Shown piece after piece: positions 1-12,437 of a DNA stretch of 64,000 nucleotides; positions within the stretch are counted from its first letter, which is position 1; the number at the start of each line of letters is the position of its first letter. The notes beneath the pieces were generated by a model, which did not search any database, was not told the origin of the DNA, and saw only the letters and a program-made list of their open reading frames with translations. The stretch covers positions 12,170,001 through 12,234,000 of the forward strand of contig JAWHQI010000009.1 in assembly GCA_033032865.1 (NCBI GenBank), given 5' to 3'. This stretch comes from Dactylorhiza incarnata (taxonomy: Eukaryota > Streptophyta > Magnoliopsida > Asparagales > Orchidaceae). Position numbers and translations under genes: made by a program.

Positions 1-3000
1 TGGGGTGCACATCACCCTCACCCATGCCAACCCTTGGTCCAAATTTAGTTGGCATTGGAGGTGGTTTACCCTAGTAAATTGCAAAGGGGCTAATTGATAA
101 TTGCACCCCAATTAGGCACCCTAAGAACCCTAATCCTCACCAAATTTTGGTGGGACCTTGGGTGACCATTCACTGATCTCTGGCCAAAGTTTTGGGTAGA
201 TTGGACTTGGACAAGATAGGAATTTTTCATTGGACATATGTATGCTTAAGGGTTAAATTAGGGTAAAGATGGACTTATGCTAATTATGGAGTGTGGAGGG
301 GCTTCCTCCCACTGATTGAAGGAGTGACTTTGGTCACTGGCTTAGGGCGTATGGGATACCCCAAGGAGCCAATTATGGGAGGTTTGGGCTTGGTGTGCCC
401 ATGAACCCTAGTGGTTAACCCTAGAGTGCCCTTTAGGGCTTTGTGAAGGACATAGGGGTGTTTGTCCTTGGAGAGGAGTGTAATGGACTCCTCTGAGGTC
501 TATGAGTGATATAACACCCTCACAAGAAGTTTGGGTGGATTTGGGGAAGTTTGGACCATAATCCTAGGGTAAACCCTAAGGGGTGCATTTAGAGGTCAAT
601 GAATGAAGAGGGGTCAAACCTTTATGGTTTGACCTAAAATTTTGGGGAGATGGTCATGGTGACCAGAGAGTCCTCCTATGAGAAATTGGTGGGGTTTGGA
701 GTTGCCAACCCTAGGGAATAAATCCTTGGGTAGATTTATAAATATTTATGTTTTTGGGATTTAGGAAAGATTAATACTTAGGGATTAACCAACTTCTGTC
801 ACCAACTTAGTTTTGATGTTATTAATCCCTGGAGATTCTATTAGAACCATTGGAAGACCTTTGGAGGTCCAAATTATAATTATTCGTATTGTTTGCAATT
901 TTTGGGATGATTAATTTTAGGGTGTTAGTTTTCTGTAATTTCATGAAACTTTGCTGGATGTCATTTCATACCATTATGAACCCACAGTAATTTCTCATAA
1001 TTTTTGGATTGATATTTTTGGTACTTCTAGTTCAAATTGGAATTAATTGCAAATATGACCTTTGCAGAAATTACAAATGTAACCTCTATGGAATATGGTC
1101 AAATTTTGTAGGACTGGATATTTTAGTATGATTCACCTCTGTAAAAATTTGCATAAGGTTTGGAGTTCATATGAGGGTACCTCCTTTGGAATCAATTGAA
1201 AATTAATGGGTTTAGGAATTTTTAATAATTATAAACCTTGCTAGAAATTCTTAAAAATTCATATTTACTGATTACTAGGTACCCTTGATTTATGTAAAAA
1301 TTTTAGTAGGCATTGGAAGTCAGAAAAGTGCACTTGTAGTTCAAACCTTAGGAAGTTGTATTTTGGAAAAATTGTTTTAATTATTAATAATATTGGGAAA
1401 AATGTGATTCTCTGGAATTTGCCTTATAATATCATGATAGACCTCCAGTAAATAGCTTGGGTCAGTTGGATGAATATTTGGAGTACCTTTAGTTGTGAGC
1501 TTCATATAATCAGTTTGGTCTGCGTATAGTAAAACTGTGAAATTTGAGAATCAAGTGGATCCTTAGGAGGGATGGGAGGTAAGTGGTTTACCTAGTTTAG
1601 TTGAGAAGTTTGATGGTCAACAAGAAGGATTATAGAGGGTAAAGTGGTGCTCGGGATTGACGAAGGATCGTCTTGGAAAGTCATAAGTCACCTAGGGTTA
1701 ATTCAATTGTAATAACAAGGAGGGTGTTCTTATGGGTAGATACCAACAACACTAAGTGTCTTGAGAAAGGGAACTTTGGGGTGTCATCCCATTTCGGTTC
1801 CTAGTACCGTAGCGAGCCCCTTACAGGGTAATCCACGGGAAGTCCAAGATTAACCACAAACTGTAGGAGTAAGTTGTTATTCAAGATTAACTTAATAATA
1901 CACACACCCACACTCCGTGGTTACGACAGGTTAGTTGGTTTGGTGCTACGAGCTGTAGGCTCGGTAGTTGTAAGAGCGGACTGGTTAGTCCGGTGAGCTT
2001 GTGACTCAGAGATGGTTGTTGATGGCGGGCAGGTTAGCCCGGGGAGCTTATGGATCGGAGGTAGGTAGTAGAACATGTTGCATATGCACTGAAGGTGGTG
2101 GGTCTTCGGTATTGGCGGTCGTTCACACCGACGTCAATACGTTGACTCGGCAAGTGTGGTATTTACACTTAGCCATGAAAGTCTGGTGGTCCAGCCAGTA
2201 AGAGTACGCAGATGCTCCGCGGGTTTTGCATTGAGGCGTACGATAGGTCTAGGTTAGGTAGTGTGAATACCAACCTAGAGGTGGGCGAGGACCAACCCAC
2301 CGCTTCTGTTTGCCACTACGGGAGTATCCTGGGAGTCTAGCTCGCTCCAAAAAGGGGGAACTAAAGGTCTATGCGCATAGAGTCGTAGTGAGTGAGTTGC
2401 ACTTGTAAGAACATAACATAACAGCATACCTTGCATGGCATAGCATAAAACATTGCATTTCAACCTACCCCTAACGTATAAGTCGGTTATGGGACTTCTT
2501 ATACGATAGGCCTTGCTAAACGACCCCTTGGTCTATAGGTTTGTATGGGCATTCCTATAAATCAATGGTTAATTTCTTATACTTATCTTTGTACCCCTGT
2601 TTACTTTACCTATTCGCACCTTACTTTGCTTACTGCTTCAGTTTATTATATATACACACTTGTGTAGTGGTAGATCTTTCAATAACTAGTTTCCCTGTCA
2701 CCTGCATTTGTTTACCCCTTTGTTTACCTCTGCTTCGTCCTCCTGCTCGGTGCCTAGGAGTCACTGGGGGAGAGGTGGGGGATTGGCTTAGTCTTTTTGA
2801 CTAACGGTCGGTGGACCATATCATTTTAGGAGATCGAGGAGACGGAGCAACACCAGAGGCCGGTGCAGACGGAGGCGGACCAGTCTAGTACAGGAGCACA
2901 GGATTCAGGATCAGTGAGTGATTAGTAGTTAGCTTCCGCGAGTGATCTTGTAGTGAGGATATAATGTACAGGGCATGAGCCCTTTATTATTGTAACCCTT

Positions 3001-3217
3001 GTTATCTTTTATTCAGTTATACATTGTGGACATTCTTATATTTTTCATGATGATTCTGTAGACTTGTCTTCTTTAATGTACTTTTCTTTGTGATCAATTT
3101 GGCCGGCAGGATCGGCGTTTTGTAGTGGAGACCTTCCAGCGTGAAGGTGTCACCGCAAAGCGGCGGTTCTGGGCCTAAGACCCGGTGTCTGAAAAGAAAA
3201 AAAATGGGGTCTTACAT
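1..3217 (+). repeat. Tekay-like Gypsy LTR, 3' part (P1)
   Basis: No convincing coding region occurs here. The segment ends in GGTCTTACA at 3217, the same type of terminus as P2 (5651) and as the reverse complement of the Gypsy A 5' LTR at 22442. Blocks shared with those LTRs include the paired short phrases around 'tttgtatgggcattc' (about 2540), 'actaacggtcggtggacca' (about 2800) and a 'cctagtaccg' block near 1800. No primer-binding site follows 3217, so this is a 3' LTR or a solo LTR. Its 5' end lies left of the window. AT-rich sequence from 700 to 1560 is consistent with U3 of a long LTR. Confidence 0.6.
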
Positions 3218-5651
3218 ATTTTATATGGAAATTATGATTATAAAATCTCTAAAAATTAGTGGAACCTTGGAAATCATGTTATTTTTTCATCTATCATCTC
3301 TGGAAATTTTATTAGCAAGGTTGAAATTACTGACATGGTACTTCCTTTGTAATTTGGAATATGTCAAATGATTAATGAATTTTAAATAGAGGTCAAATTA
3401 ATTTAAAATATGTCAAAACTCTGGGCACTTCTTAAATTATCCAATATGAACATATGGTATGAATTGTAGCGCATTTGGACATGATATGGTTAAGAGTGCA
3501 TCATAGGAATCAAATTTTGTTCAATCTCATTTTGGACTACGAATAGTAAAAACTTCATGTGATAATTTGACCAGCAAGATCACTTAGAAAAAAACAGTAA
3601 AATTTGGATCATAGTTGTAATACATCATTTATAACAGCCACTAGAAGTTATGAAATTTTTGGAGAATATTTGTACATAGATTAGAGAATAATTTAGATTC
3701 ATGTCGCACTATGCATAAAGGGGCAGTTATTAACTTATGAGATTATTATAATTATTCAGCATGGGGAAGTGTTCATGATGTACCATTAGGGTATGATTAG
3801 AGACATTTGAGAATCATCTAAGACCTACACCAATTAGAGTATACGAGATCCTAAGTGTTGAGCATCGTTCAAGAGAACGTTTGCTTAAAGGTAGAGTCAG
3901 AAAGCATCTAAGTAATAAAGAGTAATAAGAACAGTGGGTCTTTAGAAAGCGGTAGCCACCAATAAAAGTAATTGCCTTGGAAAGAGGGATTTGGGCTTCA
4001 GCCCATCGTATTCCCTAGTACCGATGCGATCCCTTCACCGGGTACAACTTGGGAAGTCCAGGATTCACCCTAAACTTCTAAGTATAACAATAATTAGACA
4101 ATAGTAGTCTAACGAAATGAATAAGAGATATGGTAAACTTCATCCCGAGTTAAGGGATGGGAAGTTGTATATCAGGACGGGTTAGTCCTGCGAACTAGAG
4201 GCTCGGGAAGTTGTATATCAGGATGGGTTAGTCCTGCGAGCTGGAGGCTCGAGAAGTTGTATATCAGTATGGGTTAGTCCTGCGAGCTGGTTGTATATCA
4301 GGATGGGTTGGTCCTGGGAGCTGGAGGCTCGGGTTATGATAACTTGCATGTGCATAGAAACAAATTGGTGGCGGGTCTTTGGTACTAGACCGGTCGTCAC
4401 ACCGACGACAGTACGTTGACTTAGGCGGGTGTGAGGGTTTGAGGGGCCAGTAGGTTGTTTATGCTGCGGTCTGGAGGACAATCCCCGAAAATGCACACCT
4501 GATCTTAAAGACTGGTGGGTTCCAGCAAAGAGTACGCAAGACTCTAGAGTGCAACTAGGACGTGTACAGAGGCGTACGATGGGTCTAGGCCTGGTAGTAT
4601 GTATACCCTCCTTGGAAGTGGAGGCACCCGCTCCACTGCTGCCGTAGCCACAACGGTGGTACCCGAGAGTGAAGCTAGCTCCAAAAATTGGGAATGAAAG
4701 TTCTGTGATCACAGAGTCGTGTGGGTAAGTTGCAGTTGTATGAATCATATCATAACATGCATATCATATCATACATAAACCATAGAACATTAATTGTAGA
4801 CCCTTATCATATAAATTAGTATGGGCTCTTTTATATGATAAGTTATACTTCTAGAAATCTTAACTTATAAGTTTGTATGGGCATTCATATAAGTTAAGGT
4901 ACTTATGTAATGCTAGAATACTATATTCGTTTACTGTTCTTGTGCCACACTACTTTACTTACTGCTCATACATACTGCTAGCTTAGAATTATGCTTATTT
5001 TACTTCATATACTTGTTAGCTAGTTCCAGGTCACCTGATTGTCCTTTCTATTTCCCCTTATTGTCCTCTGCTTCTTCCTCCTGCCTGGTGCATAGGAGTT
5101 ACCAGGGGAGGGGAGGGGGAACTTGGCTTAGTCTTTTGACTAACGGTCGGTGGACCACATTATTTTAGGAACCATTATGCCAGAGTAGTAGGACCCCATT
5201 CTGGAGATAGGACAGGAGGACATGATGGAGCAATGCAGCCACTACCCGTTGTGCAGCAGCTACAGACATGTGATGACAAGACTAGAAGAGCAGTTTCCGC
5301 GCAGTACCATTTCTTAACGGCAGAATGACAAGAGTTTGACAGCTTCTGCATAGATGTAGAGTGAGAGAGTTGTTTTACTTTATTTTGGACATGTACCGGG
5401 CATAAGCCCCTTACTCTCTTTCATTTATTGTTCTCATTGTTGGACTTGTATATATTTGGATATATATATATACAAATATGTGTGATTGTGGACATTGTTT
5501 ATTTTACCTATTTTTTGGCCTGGTTGATCGTTCTTGCCGGCAGGATTGGCATCTTGCGGAGGTGACTAGCTCGTGTGTTAGCCTCACCGTAAGGCGGCGG
5601 TTCTGGGCATAAGATCTGGGGACTCTCCGGGTGTGGGAGAGGAATCTTACA
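3218..5651 (+). repeat. Tekay-like Gypsy LTR, 3' part (P2)
   Basis: This is a second plus-strand LTR of the same superfamily but a diverged subfamily. It starts abruptly at the end of P1 and ends TCTTACA at 5651. It shares with P1 the 'cctagtaccg' block (about 4015), the 'tttgtatgggcattc' block (about 4870), 'actaacggtcggtggacca' (about 5140) and the 'gggcataagccc' block (about 5398). The abrupt start suggests that P1 inserted into P2 and that the rest of P2 lies left of the window. Open frames here are short, unsupported and not conserved between copies. Confidence 0.55.
4161..4332 (+). repeat. 46-bp minisatellite inside LTR P2
   Basis: Tandem units begin 'gaagttgtatatcagga' at 4161, 4207 and 4253, with a fourth, 5'-trimmed unit at about 4291. 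The first two are 46 bp apart. The phrases 'gggttagtcctgcga' and 'ctggaggctcg' recur in each unit. P1 has only a single related segment near 1935-2070, so the expansion is specific to P2. Confidence 0.75.
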
Positions 5652-6215
5652 AGTATATGGCAAGAGATAAAGAATACATACACAACAAAAGATATACATA
5701 TATTCAAATCTTCCCTCTCGGCTGCTCTTTGTCTCATTCATACAGCATATAGAAAATAGATCTCTGCACAAGAAACAAGGCTTCTTTTTCCTCTCTCTAA
5801 TAGGAAGAAGCAATCAAATACACAGAGATCATCTTCAATATAAAAAGCTCTTCAATACTTGCATCTCTTCTTCTCAAGCAAGGATTCATCTACTAGACAG
5901 AGATCCACATAAACACTATAGTGCCTGAATAATCAGTGACTGATGCAGGAGGATTCAATAAGAAGAATCATCTTCCTTTCTTCTTCTCTACTCTTTCATT
6001 TCATTTCTGTAAACTGAGTAAATAGTCCTTAGAATCCCTCTTCAAAGGATTCAGTGGTTCAAGATCTCCTTATCAAAAAATCTAGATTGTTTCTAAGAGT
6101 CTCATTAACAAAATACTCAGTCCTTGGTTCTAAGAGTCTCCTTATCAAAAGACTCAGTGGTTCTAAGAGTCTTCTTATCAAAAAACTCAAGCACTATGAT
6201 AGTGTATTCCTACCA
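5652..6215 (+). repeat. Unassigned repeat fragment, possibly a Copia LTR end
   Basis: This segment lies between the end of P2 and the point where homology to the Gypsy A LTR begins ('agtgcaagggcttaagccc'). From about 6060 to 6190 it holds three to four imperfect copies of a roughly 33-bp unit ('tctaagagtctccttatcaa' type). Short, TC-rich, non-coding sequence with such repeats resembles the R/U5 part of a Copia LTR. I see no clear TG..CA ends or target-site duplication, so the family assignment is a guess. Confidence 0.35.
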
Positions 6216-7824
6216 AAGGGGTAGAAGAGTGCAAGGGCTTAAGCCCGGTACAGAACCAAAAGTAACTAATAAGAGTAAATCAAACTCTCACTCAACACTA
6301 TGCAGAAGCAACACAAGATACTCTCCAACCTGTCGCCATGTGGAAGTAGTGATGTGCGGCATCTGCTCCTCAGGGTCTGCTGTCACGTCCTGCCTGACAT
6401 ACTGCGGCTCCTGATCCTCGATCTCCTGGTGTTACGGCCACATCCGACCTTTAGTCAAAAAGACTAAGCCATTTTGTCCTCGCCTCCCCCCACGACTCCT
6501 AGGTACCGAGCAAGAGGACGAAGCAAAGGACAACAAGGGGTAAAAGAAGGTACATGTGACATGGAGTATACTAGCAGTATAATGAATGAGCGGGCAGCAA
6601 GAATAGCAATAAATAGAACAACCGTAATAGGTAAATAACGAGCAGTAAGTAAATAAGAATAGTGCAAGTGAAGTAATAAGGAAGACTACCACACTATTAT
6701 CCAGTGTACCGTAACTTATATGAATGCCCATACAAACTTATAAGTTAAGATTTCCGGAATTATAACTTATCTTATAAAAGAGCACATACTAATTTATATG
6801 ATAAGGGCCTGCAAATGTATATGTCATTATGATGTTATGAATGTCATTATGATGTTATGAATGTTATGATACGTTATGATATGTTCATACAGTGCAACTC
6901 ACTAACATGACTCTACGCGCACAGACCTTTAGTTCCCACTTTTTGGAGGTAGCAAGCCTCTCAGGTACTTCCGTCGTGGCAACGGAATCAGTGGATTAGG
7001 CACTCCACTTCTAGGTGGGTATACACACTACTAGACCTAGACCTTATGTACATTGTTGTACAGGTCCTAGGTGCACTTCCATGAGCCTTTGCATACTCTT
7101 GCTGGCATCCTGCCAGACATTTATGGTCGGGGTGGGTTATTAGGGATTGTCTGCTAGACCGCAGTAAAGTAACCTACTGGCCCTCTAACTCACCACACCC
7201 CGCCAAGGTCAACGTACCGTCATTGGTGTGACAAATGGACTCGTATCGAAGACCTACCACTAGTTTATGCACATGCAAGATTTATCACATCACCTGAGCC
7301 TTCAGCTCGCAGGACAAACTACTCTTAAACTGTTCTGTCCTCTCTAATAGGATGATGTTTACTTTTCTCAACTTGTCTCATTTAGGGATTACTCTTGTTT
7401 GTTATTTAGGCGACCATAACAATTTAAGGTGAATTCTGGACTTCCCAAGGTCAACCCGATGAAGGGCTCGCAGCGGTACTAGATGGTATTCTGGGGTGAC
7501 ATCCCAGACCTTCCTTTCTCAGAATATTTACTTTTATTGGTAACGACCCTTCTTAAAGTTATCCTCATGGTTGCTCTAGATTGCTTAAGGATGACTTAGG
7601 CTTCTTTTAGGCAACTTGATGAACTCTTATCGGTGCGTGGTGTAAATTCTTAGGTATTCATCTATGTGACCAACACTAACCTTGAATCATCATGATCATC
7701 TTACCACTCCAAAGGTCACTATAAGTGCTGCATAAAAGAAACTCCCCAAATGTTTCAATTGCTCACCGAGACGTGCTTCCCGTTTACTATTCTCTATAGG
7801 ATAGAGGTCCTCCAACAAGTCTAC
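6216..7824 (-). repeat. Gypsy A 3' LTR, part distal to Copia 1
   Basis: This is non-coding sequence with long, near-collinear similarity to 22685-23650, the Gypsy A 5' LTR. Shared phrases include 'gcaagggcttaagcccggta' (6228 and 22695), 'gtcgccatgtggaagtagt' and 'ccgccaaggtcaacgt' near the right end. The LTR continues after Copia 1 at 14386. The 247 bp that begin the 5' LTR copy (22442-22688) have no match here, so this copy is truncated at its left side. Confidence 0.7.
7820..7824. repeat. Copia 1 target-site duplication, left copy
   Basis: TCTAC precedes the left LTR and recurs exactly at 14381-14385 after the right LTR. Confidence 0.9.
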
Positions 7825-9017
7825 TGTGAAGATTTCTCGGATCTTGTGAGAGCAAGCAGGAACAACCACTAGAGATACTAGCCAAAACAACCAGAACCAA
7901 TCTTAGGCAAACAATCGATCTTTATTGATAGCAAACTTCAATTACAGGGCAAGACATGCTTGACGAGACATGATTTCGTCAGCACAAAACTCTAAAGAGA
8001 AATACAAAAAAGAAGGATAACTGGAGACCGCCCAAACCGCGCGACCTCCCCTGCGATCTCAGCCAGTTGCAAGACCGCAACTCTCTGCCGACCACAGAGC
8101 ACCACCAGACCGCTGCACAGACCGCTCCCTTCTTCCGACCTCCTGATTCTCCTGAACTCTAGCACCACAACTCCAAGCCGCAGACTGCCCGAACACTTTC
8201 AGAGGAAGAGGTGATCGCTGCTGCCCACACTATCCGCAGAAGCTGCACAATAAGAGTTCAATCAGAGACCGCCGGTCAGAAATAACCAGACCGCAAGAAC
8301 AAGAGCGAACTCAGCTTACACTTGGTGTGTCTAATTTGCTGCTACAGTGGCCTCCTATTTATAGGCGTGAGACCTGATCCAGTCACCACCCTATGAGATA
8401 GGATCACCACCCTCCAGACCGCGCGACCTGACCGGTCACACTGCGCGATCAGCAACAATACTTCTGCTTCATTTTTGGTGAACCCGCCAGCTTCAATGTC
8501 GCCATGAGAGACCGCCACTCTCACAGCAGACCGCGACTCCAAAGGAAGCTCGCCAGACCGCCCGAAGCTATTCACCACCTGTGTTCGCTAGAACCCGCAA
8601 ACACAGTACGTCCGCCAACAAACCGCGAACTCCTGTCCGCATGCCGATCTCCTCCTGAGACCGCGAACAGCAACCAGCTCGCATACCAGTCTCCTCCTGA
8701 GACCGCGAACTGAGACCGCGCGACTAAGAACCTTAGTCCGCGAACACCACCAGAAAGCCTGGTCAGCCACCAGACCGCATTCTGGAGAAACCTGGAGATG
8801 ACCAACCCGCCACGCGGTCAGAGACAGACCGTGCGGCCTCACCTCCAGCCGACTTGGACCTGTACCAGCGATCAAGCCAGGAGACTGCAGCTAGGCAAAG
8901 ACAAGCCAAACCGCAGAGACAGACCGTCAAGTCGCGCGATCTCGCCAGACCGCCCGACCTCCTCCCAGACCGCCCAGGTTCAAAAGCCTCCAAACTTCCA
9001 CTTCAACAAATTCAACA
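7825..9017 (-). repeat. Copia 1 3' LTR
   Basis: In element orientation it begins TGTTGAATTTG at 9017 and ends TTCACA at 7825. It matches 13188-14380 over the full 1193 bp. It carries 16 GACCGC hexamers by eye, most of them on the U3 side of the TATA box at 8355-8364. Confidence 0.95.
8355..8364 (-). promoter_or_regulatory. TATA box in Copia 1 3' LTR
   Basis: The minus strand reads CTATAAATAG. The identical box is in the 5' LTR at 13718-13727, where it would drive element transcription. Confidence 0.7.
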
Positions 9018-12000
9018 CTCCCCCTTGAAGTGGGAAGTGGAAACCAGCCCAAGTAGCTCCCTTAGCCGTGTGAACGGCCCCTTTGCCAGCGCCTTTGTGA
9101 AGATGTCCGCGACATTGTCCGCACTCCGCACATGCCCGACCGAAAGAGATCCCTCCAGCACCTTCTCCCGTATGAAGTGATGCTCGATCTCGATATGCTT
9201 GGTCCTCGCGTGACAAACTGGATTGGTTACCAGTTTGAGAGCACTCTCGTTGTCACCGCGTAGCAGAGTCGGCTCCCGAACCTCCTTGTGGACGTCTCCC
9301 ACCAACCTCCTAAGCCAGATGGCTTCCTGAGCTGCCAAGGCCGAAGCCTTGTATTCCGCTTCTGTGGTGGAGACCAATACGGAATCCTGCTTCTTGCTGC
9401 ACCATGATATAGCCGTAGGGCCCGCCATGAAGACGAATCCAGATGTTGACTTCCGATCATCCGAATCTTCCCCGTAATCAGCATCCATGTATCCATGCAC
9501 TTCGAAGCCCGCATCCCTCCTGTATAGGAGACCCATGTCCGAGGTCGCCTTGACATACTTCAGAATATTCTTGGCCGCTAGCAGATGAGGTACTCGTGGC
9601 TCCGCCATATACCGACTCACTCTGCCTACTGCATATGCAATATCTGGCCTCGTGATCGTCAGATAGATCAAGCTCCCAACCAGAGCTCGGAACACCAACG
9701 GATCTTGCATAATCCTCCCCTCATCCTTCCGAAGCTTCATAGCCTTCTCTAGAGGTGTAGAAATGCACTTCCCTTCCTTCATGCCGAATCGTTCCACGAT
9801 TCGCTCCGCATATCCAGCCTGGGACACCAGCACTCCACTCTCCTTCCTCTGCACCTCGAGTCCAAGGAAATGGTGAAGCTCACCTAAGTCCTTCATCTCG
9901 AACCTGATAGCCAGCTCGGCCTGAAGCTGAGCTACTTCCTCCTTCGAGTTCCCCGTCACGATCTTGTCGTCGATGTAAAGCAGCACAATGACTTGAAGCT
10001 CCCCGCTCTTCTTGACGAACAAGCTTGAGTCTGAGTCTGAAGCAACAAATCCACAGAATAGGAGATATTCTGTGATCTTCCCGTACCACGCCCTCGGCGC
10101 TTGCTTCAGCCCATACAGGGCCTTCTTCAGCTTGCAGACATGCTCCGGAAAATCCTCAGACACAAAGTCTGGCGGCTGGACCATGAAGATGTCCTTGTCA
10201 ATCTCGCCGTACAAGAAAGCATTCTTGACGTCGAGCTGCCAAATATCCCATCCACTGAACGCCGCCAAGGCAATGATGAACCGAACTGAAGTCATTTTTG
10301 CCACCGGACTGAAGGTCTCCTCGTAATCTTCACCGTATTGCTGCGAGAACCCCCGAGCTACAAGACGAGCCTTGTACCGCTCGATGCTGCCGTCAGCTTT
10401 CTTCTTGAGCTTGTAGACCCACTTGCATGTAACAGGAGTGGTGCCCTTGGGCTTGGGCACAAGAGACCAGGTCTCATTCTTCTCGAGAGCTGCCATCTCT
10501 TCTTGCATAGCGATATCCCACTCCTTCACGCTTCTGGCCTTCTCAAAGCTCGACGGCTCCCTTTCATCCAAGGGACCAGCGAAGAAACATGAGACGAAGC
10601 TCACTGCGTTTCCTCCTGTATAGCGATCAGGGGCAACGATCGCTCGCTTCGATCTCCTCAGCTCCTTCCCCTGAACCGCATTATCTCCAGCTGCTTCTTC
10701 CCTAGCTCCTCTTCCAGACGTGCTAGGAGCATTGCTCCCCCTGCTCCCTGAACCAGAAGCCTCCGTCTCAGAACTAGAAGGAGATGGTCCACCTGGTGAC
10801 ACAGGTAGCTCCACCTGAAGATCCTCCACAGCTTTTTCCGGCACCTCCACCCTACTCTCTGGTAGCTCCACATCAGAAGACCCCTTGTAAGATGTCACCT
10901 CATCGAACACGACGTCGCGAGATACCACAAATCTCCGCGTCTCCGGGTCCATGCACTTCCATCCTTTCTTCCGCTCATCGTATCCTACGAAGACAAGCTT
11001 CCTTGCTTTCGCATCTAGCTTCGTCCGAAGAGCATCTGGAACATGCACGTAGCAGGTGGAACCAAACACCCTGAGGTGTGCCACGCTTGGCTTTTCTTTG
11101 AACATCATCTCATGCAGAGTCAACATGTTGATGGGACTCAAAGGCATCCGGTTGATGACGTAGGCAGCACAACACATTCCCTCCGCCCAGAAGGACTTTG
11201 GGATACTCTTGGCATGCAGCCAACACTTGCAGGTTTCTGTCAGATGACGGATCTTCCGCTCTGCAACTCCGTTCTGTTGTGGAGTATGAGCACAAGTGAG
11301 CTCCCTCCGGATGCCTACCTTCCTGCAAAAACTGGAGAACTCAGTAGAGGTGAACTCCCCTCCGTTGTCCGTCCTCAGTTTCTTGATCCGCAGATTCAGC
11401 CGACCCTCCACGAGCTCCTTGAACTCCACAAACTTGGCAAACGCCTCCGCCTTCTCCTTCAGAAAATAAACCCAGACATATCTGGTGTAATCATCGATCA
11501 ACACCAGCATATACCTGCTGCCTCCGAGACTTGGGGTAGCAGTTGGTCCCATCAAGTCACCGTGGATGCACTCCAACGGCACACTACACCTTGTCTGCGA
11601 CTTATCAAACGGCAGTCGATGAGACTTGCCGAACTGACATCCCTCGCAAACATGACCTTCACCGTAGGAAGATAGATTTGGCAGGCCCTTAACCAGACCT
11701 CTCACCGCCATAGCTTTCAGCTTGTCCATCCCTACGTGCCCCAACCTCTCCTGCCATATCACGGCACCATCATTCGTCTTCATCTTGTCGACATAAGAAC
11801 TTGTCGATAAAACGAACAAGTCTTTCGCTCTCCTCCTGATATGGACGACCTCGGCCTTCACGGCCTCTACATTACGTAGAAATTTCACTTCTGTTGGGCC
11901 GAATAGAACGTGATACCCAGCGTCAACATCGTTGGTCACGGAGAAGAAGTTTTTCCTCATACCGGGCACATGATTGACACTCTTCAAGGTTAATGGCCCT

Positions 12001-12437
12001 CTATCACTGCCCAAGGAAACAACCCCGACCTTCTCGACTGCATGCACAGTATTATCTGCAGTAATAATAACATTGTTACCTGTGTAGGGCTCCGCTGAAG
12101 AAAATTTTGACCCATCCCCGGTGAGGTGATGACCACACCCCGAGTCCACGATCCAGTCCTCCTGATAGTTGATAGTAACCGAGGCTCCAATAGAAGCCGA
12201 GAAGGCTCCTCCCCATCCTCCATCAATATGACTGGCCGGTGCTTCCTCCTTCTCAGCAACATGCCCTGGCTGAGTATTCAGTCTGCAGTCCTTCTTGAAG
12301 TGCCCAACCTTCCCGCATTTGTAGCATTTGAGACCTTCCTTCTTCTTCTTCTCCTCAGCCTTAGGAGGATAACCCCTCTCCTGCAGTCCAGAAGTTGAAG
12401 GCCTATAGCCTCCAGCGGTCTTCTTCTTCTTACCCAC
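9012..12437 (-). CDS. pol: Copia 1 pol (gag zinc knuckle, protease, integrase, RT, RNase H)
   Basis: This 1141-codon frame encodes the enzymes for reverse transcription and integration. Zinc knuckle CX2CX4HX4C occupies residues 38-51 and protease D-S-G residues 98-100. The integrase carries HGDL, RTDNGGEF and QQNGVAERK, the D, D and E motifs. RT shows ALYGLKQAPRAWY and the catalytic box LYIDDK; RNase H shows MDADY and STTEAEY. The frame opens at a GTG codon inside a run of AAG codons, so it has no AUG of its own and must continue from gag in another frame. The last sense codon and the TGA stop are supplied by the first six bases of the 3' LTR. Confidence 0.93.
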   Translation of the reverse strand: MGKKKKTAGGYRPSTSGLQERGYPPKAEEKKKKEGLKCYKCGKVGHFKKDCRLNTQPGHVAEKEEAPASHIDGGWGGAFSASIGASVTINYQEDWIVDSGCGHHLTGDGSKFSSAEPYTGNNVIITADNTVHAVEKVGVVSLGSDRGPLTLKSVNHVPGMRKNFFSVTNDVDAGYHVLFGPTEVKFLRNVEAVKAEVVHIRRRAKDLFVLSTSSYVDKMKTNDGAVIWQERLGHVGMDKLKAMAVRGLVKGLPNLSSYGEGHVCEGCQFGKSHRLPFDKSQTRCSVPLECIHGDLMGPTATPSLGGSRYMLVLIDDYTRYVWVYFLKEKAEAFAKFVEFKELVEGRLNLRIKKLRTDNGGEFTSTEFSSFCRKVGIRRELTCAHTPQQNGVAERKIRHLTETCKCWLHAKSIPKSFWAEGMCCAAYVINRMPLSPINMLTLHEMMFKEKPSVAHLRVFGSTCYVHVPDALRTKLDAKARKLVFVGYDERKKGWKCMDPETRRFVVSRDVVFDEVTSYKGSSDVELPESRVEVPEKAVEDLQVELPVSPGGPSPSSSETEASGSGSRGSNAPSTSGRGAREEAAGDNAVQGKELRRSKRAIVAPDRYTGGNAVSFVSCFFAGPLDEREPSSFEKARSVKEWDIAMQEEMAALEKNETWSLVPKPKGTTPVTCKWVYKLKKKADGSIERYKARLVARGFSQQYGEDYEETFSPVAKMTSVRFIIALAAFSGWDIWQLDVKNAFLYGEIDKDIFMVQPPDFVSEDFPEHVCKLKKALYGLKQAPRAWYGKITEYLLFCGFVASDSDSSLFVKKSGELQVIVLLYIDDKIVTGNSKEEVAQLQAELAIRFEMKDLGELHHFLGLEVQRKESGVLVSQAGYAERIVERFGMKEGKCISTPLEKAMKLRKDEGRIMQDPLVFRALVGSLIYLTITRPDIAYAVGRVSRYMAEPRVPHLLAAKNILKYVKATSDMGLLYRRDAGFEVHGYMDADYGEDSDDRKSTSGFVFMAGPTAISWCSKKQDSVLVSTTEAEYKASALAAQEAIWLRRLVGDVHKEVREPTLLRGDNESALKLVTNPVCHARTKHIEIEHHFIREKVLEGSLSVGHVRSADNVADIFTKALAKGPFTRLRELLGLVSTSHFKGEC
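9018..9030 (-). other. Copia 1 polypurine tract
   Basis: The minus strand reads CTTCAAGGGGGAG directly before the 3' LTR start TGTTGAA, the position expected for plus-strand priming. Confidence 0.85.

Noticed and set aside
4218..4748. 176-codon open frame on the minus strand in LTR P2
   Set aside because: It overlaps the 46-bp minisatellite, has no domain and is not kept in the related LTRs P1 or Gypsy A.
11043..11675. 210-codon plus-strand open frame within Copia 1 pol
   Set aside because: It is a shadow of the integrase coding sequence on the other strand, with no independent support.
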